From NCBI GenBank assembly GCA_946803715.1, contig CAMPET010000224.1, forward strand, positions 90,039 to 104,364: 14,326 nucleotides of DNA, written 5' to 3'. The DNA comes from Beroe ovata (taxonomy: Eukaryota; Ctenophora; Nuda; Beroida; Beroidae). Under the pieces are notes generated by a model, which was not told where the DNA came from, made no database searches, and saw only the letters and a program-made list of their open reading frames with translations. The translations under genes and the position numbers were made by a program. Below, piece after piece: positions 1-8,757 of the stretch (within the stretch, counting starts at the first letter, position 1; every line of letters starts with the position of its first letter).

Positions 1-54
1 GAGAGAGAGAGAGAGAGAGAGAGTATCTGTGTGTGCTTGTGTGTGTGTGTACCA
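1..54. repeat. GA and GT microsatellite at window edge
   Basis: The first 23 bases are a perfect GA run, followed after a short break by GT-rich sequence to about position 50. It lies in the intron before the first visible aminotransferase exon, so it is intronic simple repeat. Confidence 0.9.
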
Positions 55-85
55 ATGTCAACTGGATAACACATTATATTCCCAG

Positions 86-182
86 GCTGTTGTAATAGAG
101 CCTCATTTCGATTGCTATGCCGGGGACATGGACTTATGTGGCGGGAAACTCGTGAGAGTTCCACTCAGACCACCCTCAAATG
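86..182 (+). other. Aminotransferase exon a
   Basis: The acceptor is ...ttcccag ending at 85 and the donor is gtacgt from 183. It encodes AVVIEPHFDCYAGDMD and the following LCGGKLVRVPLRPPSN, the segment after the PLP-binding small-domain strand in this family. It ends with one base of a split codon. Confidence 0.88.
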
Positions 183-1701
183 GTACGTGTCCAGTTGTCC
201 GTGGCCCATCGGCCATTGTGTCACTTCGACAATGATACAGAATCACCATTTACCACTGTTGTTGACGTGTGCTATTGCTGATTAAAAACACAGCGATCCA
301 TTGAGCCATTATGCCCCGTTCTACGATATTTAGCTCCTAAAGTATCAGCTCTCTCCATCTCATGATTATTTACGCTTATCATACGAAAGAATGAATATTC
401 ATGTCAAACATGTAACCACATGATAAGAAAGATTTGCATATTTGAACTTACTTTTCATTCCCAATCGGTGTTCATCATTCATGCTTATGAATATAATCAC
501 CAGAGGACGCAACCCTTGCCAAGAACTGGACCCTTGACAAGACTGAATTTGAAGCAGCATTTACTGACAGGACCAAAATCCTCCTACTGACCACACCTCA
601 TAACCCAATAGGTTCGTACTGTAATGAAGTCAGGTCATTTATAATAGGTTACATACTGGTTGTTTTTAGGCTACAGGGGTTTTATTGGCGGACCGTAGTA
701 CAGTGAGTGATGACTGAATTAATCAGTCTTGACATCAGGTACCTAACCTGTTTGACATCAGTTTTGACATCATTTGATCTGATGTCAAAACTTCAAACAT
801 ACCTACTACAAATCTTCGAACATTCCCACTCTCTTAATATCTAGGGAACTGATGTCAAAACACTACTCCTGATATCCAGGTAAGATGTTTACACGCGAAG
901 AACTGGAATACATTGGCGAAGTGTGTAAGAAGCACAATGTAATCGTGGTGTCAGATGAAGTGTACGAGAGAGTGGTGTTTGGTGATAACACTCATGTCAG
1001 GATTGCCAGTTTGCCAGGTATTATACCTCTCAATACAGGATGGGAATACGGTTGCAGTGTGAATTGTCATTATCTACTATCATACTACTATAAGTACTAT
1101 AGTCTATATGTAACACTCCTTGCTATCCACTAATACTCCAGGCATGTGGGAGCGATGTATCACCGTGGGCAGTGCTGGTAAGACGTTTAGTGTCACTGGA
1201 TGGAAGATAGGCTGGGCTCTGGGACCCGCACGCCTCATCTCCCAACTACAACACGTGCACTCCTGTACCACTTTCTCAGCTCCCACGCTGCTACAGGAGG
1301 CCGTGGCGGGCGCACTGGCACACCAGCGTCCCCTGGCCAACTCGCCCACTTCCTACTTCAGCTGGCTGAGTGCCAAGTTGGAGGAGAACTGTAGGAAACT
1401 GGCAGATGCTTTCGCCGATGCCGGGTGTATCCCAGTGTGGCCTGACGGTGGCTACTTCATGCTGGTTGACACCGCTCCCATGGGCTGGGATTTCAGTGAG
1501 AGTGCCACAGGTCGGTGTTACGATGTGGAGTGTGTCAAGTGGCTGACACGAGAGTTCAAACTGGCCACCATCCCCATCAGTGTGTTCTACGGAGACAAGA
1601 ATAGGCACTTGTCCGGTAAATACATACGGGTATGTTGTGCTAAGTCAGATGACACCATTGATACGGCGTGTACGATTATACGTTCACTGGGCAAACGTTA
1701 A
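86..1701 (+). CDS. Kynurenine aminotransferase / cysteine-S-conjugate beta-lyase, C-terminal part (4 exons, 5'-partial)
   Basis: This is a fold-type I PLP aminotransferase of the KYAT group. The family transaminates kynurenine to kynurenic acid and often cleaves cysteine S-conjugates. Four exons join in frame: 86-182, 504-611, 880-1017 and 1142-1701 (stop TAA 1699-1701), together 903 bp or 300 residues. Family members run about 420-450 residues, so roughly 120-150 N-terminal residues lie left of the window. All junctions are AG/GT and all three introns are phase 1. Visible landmarks in order are the substrate-pocket segment EPHFDCYAGDM, the TTPHNPIGK loop whose Asn contacts PLP, SDEVYE with the PLP Asp and Tyr, GSAGKTFSVTGWKIGW with the Schiff-base Lys after SAG, and YIRVCCAK with the carboxylate-binding Arg. 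All key residues are present, so the enzyme is probably active. Substrate preference between KYAT1-like and KYAT3-like cannot be set from this part. No canonical AATAAA follows closely. Confidence 0.93.
504..611 (+). other. Aminotransferase exon b
   Basis: The acceptor is atcaccag ending at 503 and the donor is gttcgt from 612. It encodes EDATLAKNWTLDKTEFEA through TPHNPI, including the conserved TPHNP motif. The W-x-L-D pattern before it is typical of KYAT enzymes. Phase 1 at both ends. Confidence 0.88.
612..879 (+). other. Intron with foldback and five TTGACATCA-type motifs
   Basis: The intron contains TTGACATCA at 729-737, 752-760 and 764-772, and its reverse complement at 780-788 and 850-858. 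A perfect 13-bp stem pairs 760-772 with 780-792 across a 7-base loop. A smaller palindrome (GACTGA/TCAGTC) lies at 712-728. This may be a decayed foldback element or an intronic regulatory patch; there is no coding potential in it. Confidence 0.65.
880..1017 (+). other. Aminotransferase exon c
   Basis: The acceptor is gatatccag ending at 879 and the donor is gtatta from 1018. It encodes GKMFTREELEYIGEVCKK through SDEVYERVVF and ends at ASLPG. The SDEVYE motif carries the Asp that contacts the PLP pyridine nitrogen and the Tyr that contacts the cofactor oxygen. Confidence 0.9.
1142..1701 (+). other. Aminotransferase terminal exon
   Basis: The acceptor is taatactccag ending at 1141. The exon starts with the completing bases of a Gly codon, then MWERCITVGSAGKTFSVTGW, and runs open to TAA at 1699-1701. 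It holds the PLP Lys, the GGYFMLVD strand, the AIP-type ATIPISVFYG loop and the substrate Arg in YIRVCC. Confidence 0.92.
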
Positions 1702-2189
1702 GTTATCAACTGACGGGTTTTACTGTTTGATTAATTTGTTCCATGTCTTTAATTTTATTTTCGTTTCATAATCGCTGACATTATTTTAATTTTGTTGCAC
1801 AATTTTTTGTCAGATTTATCATTATTCATTCATTGTCAAAATTCCGGTATATCTCTTCTCGGCCATGATAGTTGACATCGACGTTGGGGTATTGCCTCTA
1901 ACCCCAGACCTATGCTCTATGACTATGCTATGGGACTTGTCGAACCTCAGTCAGCTAACGCAAATATCCCGCACATGTAGAATGGAGTGGTGCACACCGC
2001 AAAGTGAACATTCATTGTTCCTGATGTTCCGTTCCTGCATGGAAGACAAGACATGTCTAAAGAACAACGCTACTGCTGTGCCATGTAGGAAAAAACGCTG
2101 TGTCATGTTGATGGGTATCTCCCCATGAAGAAACTACAAGAACGCGGTTAGTAATATTCTCATGTGTTCAACATCATCGAACATATCCT
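1702..2189. other. Downstream of aminotransferase, no gene recognised
   Basis: This covers the aminotransferase 3' UTR and flank. It is AT-rich just after the stop, with no canonical AATAAA. An 87-codon open frame (1865-2128, +) begins at an ATG but shows no recognisable domain and no bounding splice sites, so I do not call it a gene. Confidence 0.6.
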
Positions 2190-3042
2190 TGCGTGTCCTT
2201 GACACCAATCTGTTAGCGTGTATTGCACCGACGATGGAATGTTGGAATGCAATAACCGACGCGATTGCCATGGGCAACCTTTTTGCCCATTGCCTTTTTT
2301 AGGCATTTCTTAAAGCCTTTTTTAGGCAGTTTTTTCCTTTTTTCAGCGCTTTGAGAGTTCATTTCGAACTTCTGATAAAATGGACTATGCAAGGTCATCA
2401 GACTATGATAACATATTCACTGGGACTGTAAGTGGCATCCTCTACTGTTTTAAGCCGCAGTTTGGTAGAACGTGTTTTGCCCATCGACTTTTTCAGGCAA
2501 TTTTGTACTTTTCTTACCTTTTTGAACTACTGATTTAATGACTGCCCATGAAGGAATGCAATCACTGACGCATGTGCGCTAATCAGCACTGCCATGGGAA
2601 ACTTTTTGCCCATAGCCTTTTTCAGGCAGTCTTTTTTGCATTTTCAGGCAGTTTCCTGCCTTTTGCTTTGTAGCGCTATGAGTTCATTTCGAATTACTGA
2701 TAAAATGGCTGTGCACTCGCTTTTTATGCGCTGCGTTGACACCACTTCGTCATTGAACGTGTCCTTGACACCGCTCTGTCAGCATGCATTGCACCGACGA
2801 TGGAATGCAATTACTGACGCATAGGCGACAGACAGTACTGTCATGGGCAAGTTTTTTGCCCATTGCCTTCTCAGGTATTTCATAAGTCATTCCAGGCATA
2901 ATTTATTTTTTCTTACCTTTTTGTTTTTAGAGCTTTTGAGAGTTTATTTTGAACTTCTGATAAAATGGCTGTCCAATCGCGATATATGTGCTGCACTGAC
3001 ACCACTTCGTCATCGAACGTGTCCTTGACACCGCTCTTTGGT
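2190..3042. repeat. Diverged tandem repeat, about 160-260 bp units, with hairpin
   Basis: Four related units can be traced. The anchor (T/A)CTGATAAAATGG occurs at 2371, 2696 and 2956, with a diverged version at 2529, so spacings are 158, 167 and 260. A second anchor, CGTGTCCTTGACACC, recurs at about 2193, 2758 and 3018. Most units carry ATGGGCAA, a short T-rich loop and TTGCCCAT (2270-2290 and 2843-2863 perfect, 2594-2613 with one mismatch). The unit at 2477 keeps only the right arm. Runs of pyrimidine with CAGGCA-type motifs follow the hairpin in each unit. Open frames inside are short and not conserved between units. Confidence 0.8.
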
Positions 3043-4208
3043 GTTTAGCCGTCAGGAATGTGTACACATTCCCTAACTATTTATGTCCCACTTGTACCAT
3101 TGTCACATCAACTTATCTGTATGGCGCGGTGCACAATACTCGCGTAATTTGTATCACACACGTTCATAATTTGGCGATTGTAGATTTAAGGCATGGTCTT
3201 GCATACCATCCGATTGGAGAAAAGAGAAAAATAGTGATATAAGAATATTACAGCAATGAGATAAACATAAAACGAAAATTCAACCTCTGACCCTTCTAAG
3301 AACTCAGAATTTAAGGGGTGAACTATCTCCGGATATCCCGTCTGGTATCAAATTGAATGATATCGCGGAAATTGGAAGCTCTGGGGCACGGGAATATTTG
3401 CCCCGGAATCCCCTCAATGACACTACTACGCTCTTGAGTAAAGCAAACGATAGTTTTGTTCTCATTGCACTGATGCATACCATCCGATCAGCAGTATGCA
3501 GTATTGCACCAGTGTCGTAGCCAGAGGTTATGCAATTGATATGACATTGATATCAAACAGATGTGTTTAGACCTCCCCGACCCCTATCGTATGCTTATGA
3601 TTCACTTTATGCGAAATGCCTTCGTTTCATGAAGCAAACGAGGGGAAACGAATGTTGCGTCATTCCTTATGGTAGAGTCAAGCAAAATTAATAATGTTGT
3701 CCCATACCTTTCGATAATTCTGACATGAAATACCAATCCATCGTCATTCATTTGTCTCAATGGACGAGTAAACGTCCAGAGTCATTTTAGATTCTTTCCT
3801 CTCTTCAGAGGTTGAAAGTTCTACAGGAAAATATATTTTTCCACCCAGCCTGGCCGCGAAGCGGCCTAAAAAGGCATAAGGTGGTAACTTGGTAACTTGA
3901 TAACTTGATATATACAATATTGTAGTAGGTTTCTCCATTGATTGCTTTCACGATTTGCACTTTCAAGTTAAACTTATTAGATTTTACCGCTTTCATGGAG
4001 GAAGCACTTGCGAGAACTATTTGCCTGCGTCTGTAATATATTTCTCAAATGTAAAAATTTCAGGCATGTTTGAATCAACACAATACTTCTTCAGTCACCC
4101 TGCTCCCTGCGAAGATAAACATTCGTGCAACCGAGCCTATGCAGTCGCACGAAGCCCCGCCCGTCAAGGTGTGATAGATGTGTGACAAATTGCGTGATAT
4201 ATTGCACT
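3043..4208. other. Non-coding stretch, no gene recognised
   Basis: There are several short open frames on both strands but none has family features. Small structures are visible: 8-bp arms TTCGTTTC/GAAACGAA at 3621-3652, a GC-rich hairpin at 3852-3866 and short TAACTTGA-type iterations at 3884-3908. The phrase GCATACCATCCGAT occurs twice (about 3201 and 3477), suggesting an old dispersed or duplicated segment. Confidence 0.5.
3852..3866. repeat. GC-rich 6-bp hairpin with GAA loop
   Basis: GGCCGC (3852-3857) and GCGGCC (3861-3866) are exact inverted arms around GAA. It stands out in AT-rich surroundings. No nearby gene gives it a role. Confidence 0.6.
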
Positions 4209-4226
4209 ATAATATTGCGATATTAT
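4209..4226. repeat. AT-rich palindrome
   Basis: ATAATAT (4209-4215) and ATATTAT (4220-4226) are exact arms around TGCG, within a stretch rich in GCGATA and TGATAT words. It may be part of a decayed element. Confidence 0.45.
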
Positions 4227-4348
4227 CATAGAGCGCGATAATCTCCAATCTTATTCTCAATCTAGCATTATATATACTGAACTTGGATAATCATTAGTCA
4301 GAATTTATATCTCAATTAGTACCATGTATTGTTTTGATTACTGATTAG

Positions 4349-4393
4349 CTAATTAACACCTACGCAGGACTAATTAACACACCTAATTAACCC
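4349..4393. repeat. Three CTAATTAAC repeats
   Basis: CTAATTAACAC occurs at 4349-4359 and 4370-4380, and CTAATTAACCC at 4383-4393. TAATTA is the core of homeodomain sites, but the cluster may simply be a short tandem repeat; no promoter is visible. Confidence 0.5.
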
Positions 4394-4401
4394 TCTTACA
4401 G

Positions 4402-4513
4402 GAAGGTGGACAATGGCACTTGTTGATTCTCTCATTTCAACGTGGCACCAAAACGCGATCAAGCTGTGTAGAGTTTTGTGTGGATATGTGGAGGCGGTCT
4501 AACCTCAAAACAG
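4402..4513 (+). other. Weak candidate internal exon
   Basis: A 112-bp open segment is bounded by an acceptor-like ctcttacag ending at 4401 and a donor-like gtacac from 4514 after CAG. The frame starting at 4402 has no stop and begins EGGQWHLLILSFQRG. I recognise no family. A stop-free frame of this length is common by chance, and no partner exon was found. Confidence 0.2.
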
Positions 4514-4691
4514 GTACACGTTTAACTGAACAATCACTTGATCATTATCAATGACAGGCTTTTCTTCAAAGAACTTTATCATCATAGAACATTATGAGAA
4601 GGTTTTAAAAGCTTAATTCTTATGGTGAAAAGTAAAATGCGAAGTAATTCTATTTATACCCTTCACTGCACCCACTGCAAGGTTAATGTTA

Positions 4692-4724
4692 CACACACAC
4701 ACCCACACACAAGCATACACACAC
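4692..4724. repeat. Imperfect CA microsatellite
   Basis: A run of CA dinucleotides with a few interruptions lies just left of the foldback element. Confidence 0.8.
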
Positions 4725-4791
4725 TGCTGTGCAACAGCCAAGGGAACACATCATACACCGGCTGATCTCGGCTTATTAGGATGAAGGGGGA

Positions 4792-5050
4792 TTCAGTTTA
4801 ATGAGATCATGACCAAGTACTGAATGGTGAATTGGTGGATAGGGAAGAAACTCAGAAAAGTACCTATGGGATTGACCGGGGCATGTACCCAGAACCTCAG
4901 GAATCGCGCCTGTTGCTCTACCGCTCTACCAATTGAGCTACCAATCCGCTGACTTTTCATCTATTTCCTCGCACTATGTACAAGATCAATCCCATACTTT
5001 TCTGAGCTTCTTCCCTATGCAGTACTTGGTCATGATCCCATTAAACTGAA
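4792..5050. mobile_element. Foldback (MITE-like) element with tRNA-like core
   Basis: The two ends are inverted copies. TTCAGTTTAAT at 4792 matches ATTAAACTGAA ending at 5050, and the first 31 bases of each arm differ at one position. The match continues inward through GAAGAA, CTCAGAAAAGTA and TGGGATTGA, with a 15-base and a 4-base insertion in the left arm. The right arm is about 65 bp (4986-5050) and the left about 84 bp (4792-4875). No transposase is encoded, so it is non-autonomous. No clear target-site duplication flanks it. The centre holds a tRNA-like sequence on the minus strand. It lies about 90 bases beyond the receptor stop codon, in the receptor 3' flank. Confidence 0.75.
4869..4947 (-). 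pseudogene. tRNA-like sequence with degenerate T-loop and 8-bp internal duplication
   Basis: On the minus strand the sequence folds as a tRNA. The acceptor stem GGATTGG pairs with TCAATCC (7 bp including one G-T), the D-stem is GCTC/GAGC around AATTGGTA, the anticodon stem is CAGG/CCTG with loop CGCGATT, and the T-stem is CTGGG/CCCGG with loop TACATGC. TAGCTCAATTGG is a full match to the Pol III A box; the B-box equivalent is degenerate. GGTAGAGC is duplicated in tandem (4915-4930), adding 8 bases after the D-stem. Base 33 would be G rather than U and the TTC of the T-loop is lost, so this is a tRNA relic or SINE-type head, not a working tRNA. The loop would read CGA as anticodon, but a serine tRNA needs a long variable arm, which is absent. 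Confidence 0.7.
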
Positions 5051-5137
5051 AATTAAAATTGGTAAGAAACTTTCAAAAGCAAATGTAACAAATCAAGCAG
5101 AGGAAATAAATTCACGTAATATCACATACTCCTGAAC

Positions 5138-6540
5138 TTATGGTTTAGTTTCACCGTTATCAGTGGATATTATGTTGGTCGCTTTTAGGTTAAGTTCAAT
5201 TCCCGGATCTTGTGCCCTTCTGGCAGTTGAACTATATTTCAGGATCTTTTGAACTGCTGGAAACGGGTTTAGGTAATTCAGGATACTTTTCAAAACAGAA
5301 ACCATGACCAAACTATCATCATAGAGAATTGGATTGATCACAGAATTAATTGGGAGGAAAATAATAGAGAAAGTGATGTACAGAGAGCTTGCATCCATCA
5401 CATCAGCATGATGTAGGAAACAGATCGTGATGAAAGGCACCCAGCAGATAAAATCGGTGGTGATAAGTGCAATAATCCGACGTTGCATCTTTGTATTCCT
5501 CGACCTGACTTGCTTCCCGGCAACCCCATCTACACGTGCAAGAACTTTGCTGCCCCTTGCGGTCATCATGCCAATGCAAATGTAGCACACAGATATGAGA
5601 AGGAAGCAACACATGTTGATTGTGAGCAGCACAATGACATAAGCCCTCTGAGGATCATCATTCTTGACGAAATATTTGAAGAGGCAAACTCCATCATTCC
5701 CATAGAAATGAACTTGACTCTTTAACAACCCCGGTTTCAAATTGTAATCGTGGGAAAAGATGGGGTATATCATCTCATCAATCAGCTTCCAGCTTAAAAT
5801 CCTATCCTTCATTCTTCCATAATAGACGCTAAGAGCATGTGTGTTGACTCTTTTGTTAATCATTCCGATAAAAAGACTGATTGATTTGTGATAAGCAAGA
5901 CCATTAACAAAGTAATCCTCCAAATCAGTCAACACCGGGATGATTGCTATGGCTATGGAAATTAGGATCAAGACAATGCTTGTGACCCAAAGCATGACTT
6001 TGACTGATGAGGTAACTTGATCATGAGCAACAATACTTTTCCTGATGTTGTTGACCCTAAAAATACTCAATGATGTCATAGAAAACACCGAGAGTTGTGA
6101 ACCAAATGTATTAAGACTACCCAGGAATGCGCAGCTGTGACTTGTGAGCCAAGAGAACTGTTGGAAACAATAACTCTCTCTGAAGATGAACGAATCTAAA
6201 ACTGCTACTGAAAGCAGATAAACCCCAACACAAAAGTCACCAATACTGACTAGCAGAATCAGTCCCCTGTTAAGCAATTGGAAAGATTTTTCACAAACTT
6301 TCAGTTTCTTTATGCTTCCCATGATCAATTCCACGTTTAGAACCATGGCTAGCACTCCAATAACCCAAGCACAGAAATTGTATAGCATGTTGGAAATAAT
6401 TCGCTTACTGCATTTTTCATTACACTCGTCAGAAAAGTCCTGACAGTTTATTTGACCATCGCATTTCTGGTTCAACGGAACAAATCGCTTTGTACTAGAA
6501 CACAAAAAGTGATTTCCACATGAAATTTCGTCACTGAGGT
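5138..6540 (-). CDS. LDLa-containing rhodopsin-family GPCR, 7TM C-terminal part (5'-partial at gap)
   Basis: The frame runs open from the join at 6541 to TAA at 5138-5140, about 467 residues. It begins inside a cysteine module (LSDEISCGNHF), then an LDLa module with CDGQINCQDFSDEC. Counting from the Leu codon at 6505, seven hydrophobic helices fall at about 41-61, 78-103, 124-149, 168-191, 288-313, 342-364 and 371-396. Helix 7 ends with NPILY (391-395), the NPxxY signature. TM2-TM3 (GDFCVGVYLL, then GSQLSVFSMTSLSIFR) and TM6 (ALITTDFICWVPF) resemble the relaxin/LGR/GRL101 group. The D/ERY motif is replaced by IFRVNN, keeping only the Arg. Extracellular loop 2 is very long, about 97 residues, with Cys274 as likely partner of Cys125. 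The tail of about 60 residues is hydrophilic. Residues 1-262 are repeated in the next contig, so this may be one allele or one paralogue. Ligand unknown. Confidence 0.85.
5722..6540. repeat. Duplicated receptor segment, copy 1
   Basis: This segment aligns without any indel to 6542-7360 at a constant offset of 820. I count about 43 mismatches in 819 bases, near 95 percent identity. It ends exactly at the join base 6541. Confidence 0.92.
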
Positions 6541-6541
6541 N

Positions 6542-7360
6542 TTAACAACCCCGGTTTCAAATTGTAATCGTGGGAAAAAAAGGGATATATCATCTCATCA
6601 ATCAGCTTCCAGCTTAGAACCCTATCCTTCATCCTTCCATAATAGACGCTTAGAGCATCTGTGTTAACTCTTTTGTTGATCATTCCAATAAAAAGACTGA
6701 TTGATTTGTGATAAGCAAGGCCATTAACAAAGTAATCCTCAAAATCAGATAACACCGGGATGATTGCTGTGGCTATGGAAATTAGGATCAAGCCAATGCT
6801 TGTGACCCAAAGTATGACTTTGACTAATGAGGTAACTTGATCATGAGCAACAATACTTTTCCTGATGTTGTTGACCCTAAAAATACTCAATGATGTCATA
6901 GAAAACACCGAGAGTTGTGAACCAAATGTATTAAGACTACCCAGCAATGCGCAACTGTGACTTGTAAGCCAAGAGAACTGTTGGAAACAATAACTCTCTC
7001 TGAAGATGAACGAATCTAAAACTGCTATTGAAAGCAGATAGACCCCCACGCAAAAGTCACCAATACTGACTAGCAGAATCAGTCCCCTGTTTAGCAATTG
7101 GAAAGATTTTTCACAAACTTTCAGTTTCCTTATGCTTCTTATGATCGATTCCACGTTTAGAACCATGGCTAGCACTCCAATAACCCAAGCACATGAATTG
7201 TATAGCATGTTGGAAATGATGCGTTTACTGCATTTTTCATTACACTCATCAGAAAAGTCCTGACAGTTTATTTGTCCATCGCATTTTTGGTTCAACGGAA
7301 GAAATCGCTTTGCACTCGAACACAAAAAGTGATTTTCACATGAAATTTCGTCACTGAGGT
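6542..7360. repeat. Duplicated receptor segment, copy 2
   Basis: This is the partner of 5722-6540. It starts exactly at the join base and the similarity stops only because copy 1 ends. About 20 of 273 encoded residues differ, with no stop or frameshift in either copy. Confidence 0.92.
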
Positions 7361-8658
7361 CTCCACAGTCATCAACTAGATCACAAACTCTATAAAACTC
7401 GACACACTTGCTATTATCACATGCGAAAAAGTCATTTCCATAATGGCCATTTTTCCTGACCAGGAATGTCAAAGTATTATCATGGGCCAGCGTGTATATT
7501 CGTTGGACAAACTGACCGGGGCACGCATCTTGATGCAGTAACTTTTTTTTGACCGGGCAGCTTTGTGTTTCACAGTATCCCAAACAGCTTAAGAACACAT
7601 AAAGTTCTCCGTACATGAACCTGCAGTTGTAAAGGGATGAGGGAATTATCAGCTGGCGCCGTTTAAGTCCCAAAACAGGTCCAGAGAACATGTCAAGGAA
7701 TCTTCGTTTGCACTTCAGTTGAGTCATAATTTCATAATCCATCATACCCTTTATGCAGTGCATTGCTGCCAGTAACTCCACGTCCTTGCGCCTTGGAGGC
7801 CTCTGAAGTTTCACAAACAGGCTAGGTGTTTGTTGCACGCTTTGACAAATCTTGTTCTCGTTACCACAAGTTTCCACCCCATCGCAAAGACTATCGAGCT
7901 CTATGTATCCACCTTTCCCACCATGACAAACATATACATCAAGGCAACTCACTCCATCTGACACAAAACGGTGGAGTGTCCCATTGCCACACTTCCTCCA
8001 GTTATCAAGGATTTCATCTTCCTGATTCATGCAATCTGCAACCCCATCACCCACCCACTGGAGCGGAATCTGTAGTTCTCTTTCATGGTAGTACCTTCTG
8101 GAGCAGGTTTTGTTGGACATGGAGAAGCAAGCTTCATTCTGCTCATCGGATTTGTCCTCACAGTCGCTAGCACCATCACAGATCAGATGCTTGTGAAGTG
8201 AACAAGACATGGAAGTTCTGGTACATTCTGAATCCATGGCATCATCACACATATCGAATGGTAGATATTCATTGCATATCATTACCTTAGCAACGGTTGA
8301 ATTGAAACCTTTGACATTGCAGACAACGCCCACCCTTTTGATGTCCGTGCAGTTGGTTTGATCACTGTAATCTTGGCAGTAGGGTGCGCAAAAATCGTCA
8401 CCACAGGACTGGAAAGTCCATTTATGACTTGAAAAATAATGCACGAAGCGTGCTTTCGGATATTTGATAGCTGCACATCTGGTGAAATTGAACAGTGGAA
8501 CAAGTCTGTGGGTGTTGAATCTCCAGCAGCTCTCATCGCCCGGCACAACCTTACACCGATCCTCATCCGTTAAAGGGCCCGACTCAAAGCATTGATCCCA
8601 ACCATCGCACACCTCCTGCGGCTGAATATAAGGTTCTGGTAAGATACCTGACTGGGTG
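6542..8658 (-). CDS. LDLa-containing GPCR: cysteine-rich ectodomain plus TM1-TM4 (both ends cut by gaps)
   Basis: An uninterrupted minus-strand frame of about 705 residues lies between the joins at 8659 and 6541. It reads TQSGILPEPYIQPQEVCDGW from the 8658 side, with no intron. Counted from the Val codon (GTG) at 8612, clear LDLa-like modules are CSLHKHLICDGASDCEDKSD (137-162), CDNSKC to DLSDEISC (398-425) and CSSAKR to CQDFSDEC (431-457). Less regular Cys-rich blocks lie at 66-130, 184-208 and 223-256, with CDG or DC pairs and acidic residues of the calcium-cage type. N-glycosylation sequons (NFT, NST, NKT, NGT) fit an extracellular location. TM1 begins near 470 and the frame reaches extracellular loop 2 (NLKPGLL) before the gap. 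Its last 273 codons duplicate the previous entry. A GTG or TTG start would be artificial; the frame continues into the gap on the 5' side. Confidence 0.85.
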
Positions 8659-8757
8659 NTAAACTGTGCAGTGGACCCGACTCAAAGCAATTGAACCTAC
8701 CATCGCACACCTCCTGCGGCTGAATGTAAAGTTCTGGTATGATACCTGAATGGATGT
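8575..8757. repeat. Short duplicated segment across the 8659 join
   Basis: Bases 8575-8658 resemble about 8672-8757. Both encode SGI(L/I)PE, YIQPQEVCDG and CFESGP. Identity is lower than in the 819-bp duplication (DGWDQC against DGRFNC). The join base lies between them, as in the larger case. Confidence 0.75.

Noticed and set aside
1291-1608. 105-codon minus-strand open frame
   Set aside because: Antisense to the terminal aminotransferase exon; no domain of its own.
4869-4947. Functional serine tRNA (anticodon CGA)
   Set aside because: There is no long variable arm, base 33 is not U, the T-loop has lost TTC, and an 8-bp insertion follows the D-stem.
6531-6541. Receptor frame continuing across the join base 6541
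   Set aside because: The 'n' is a join of unknown length. The few codons read across it combine extracellular loop 2 with the end of an LDLa module, which is not a real protein sequence.
7826-8170. 114-codon plus-strand open frame
   Set aside because: It is the antisense shadow of the receptor ectodomain, whose minus frame has clear LDLa modules.
8570-8658. Apparent extension of the N-terminal receptor frame past the 8659 join
   Set aside because: Beyond the join the frame is a shifted reading of the true CDG-module coding sequence.
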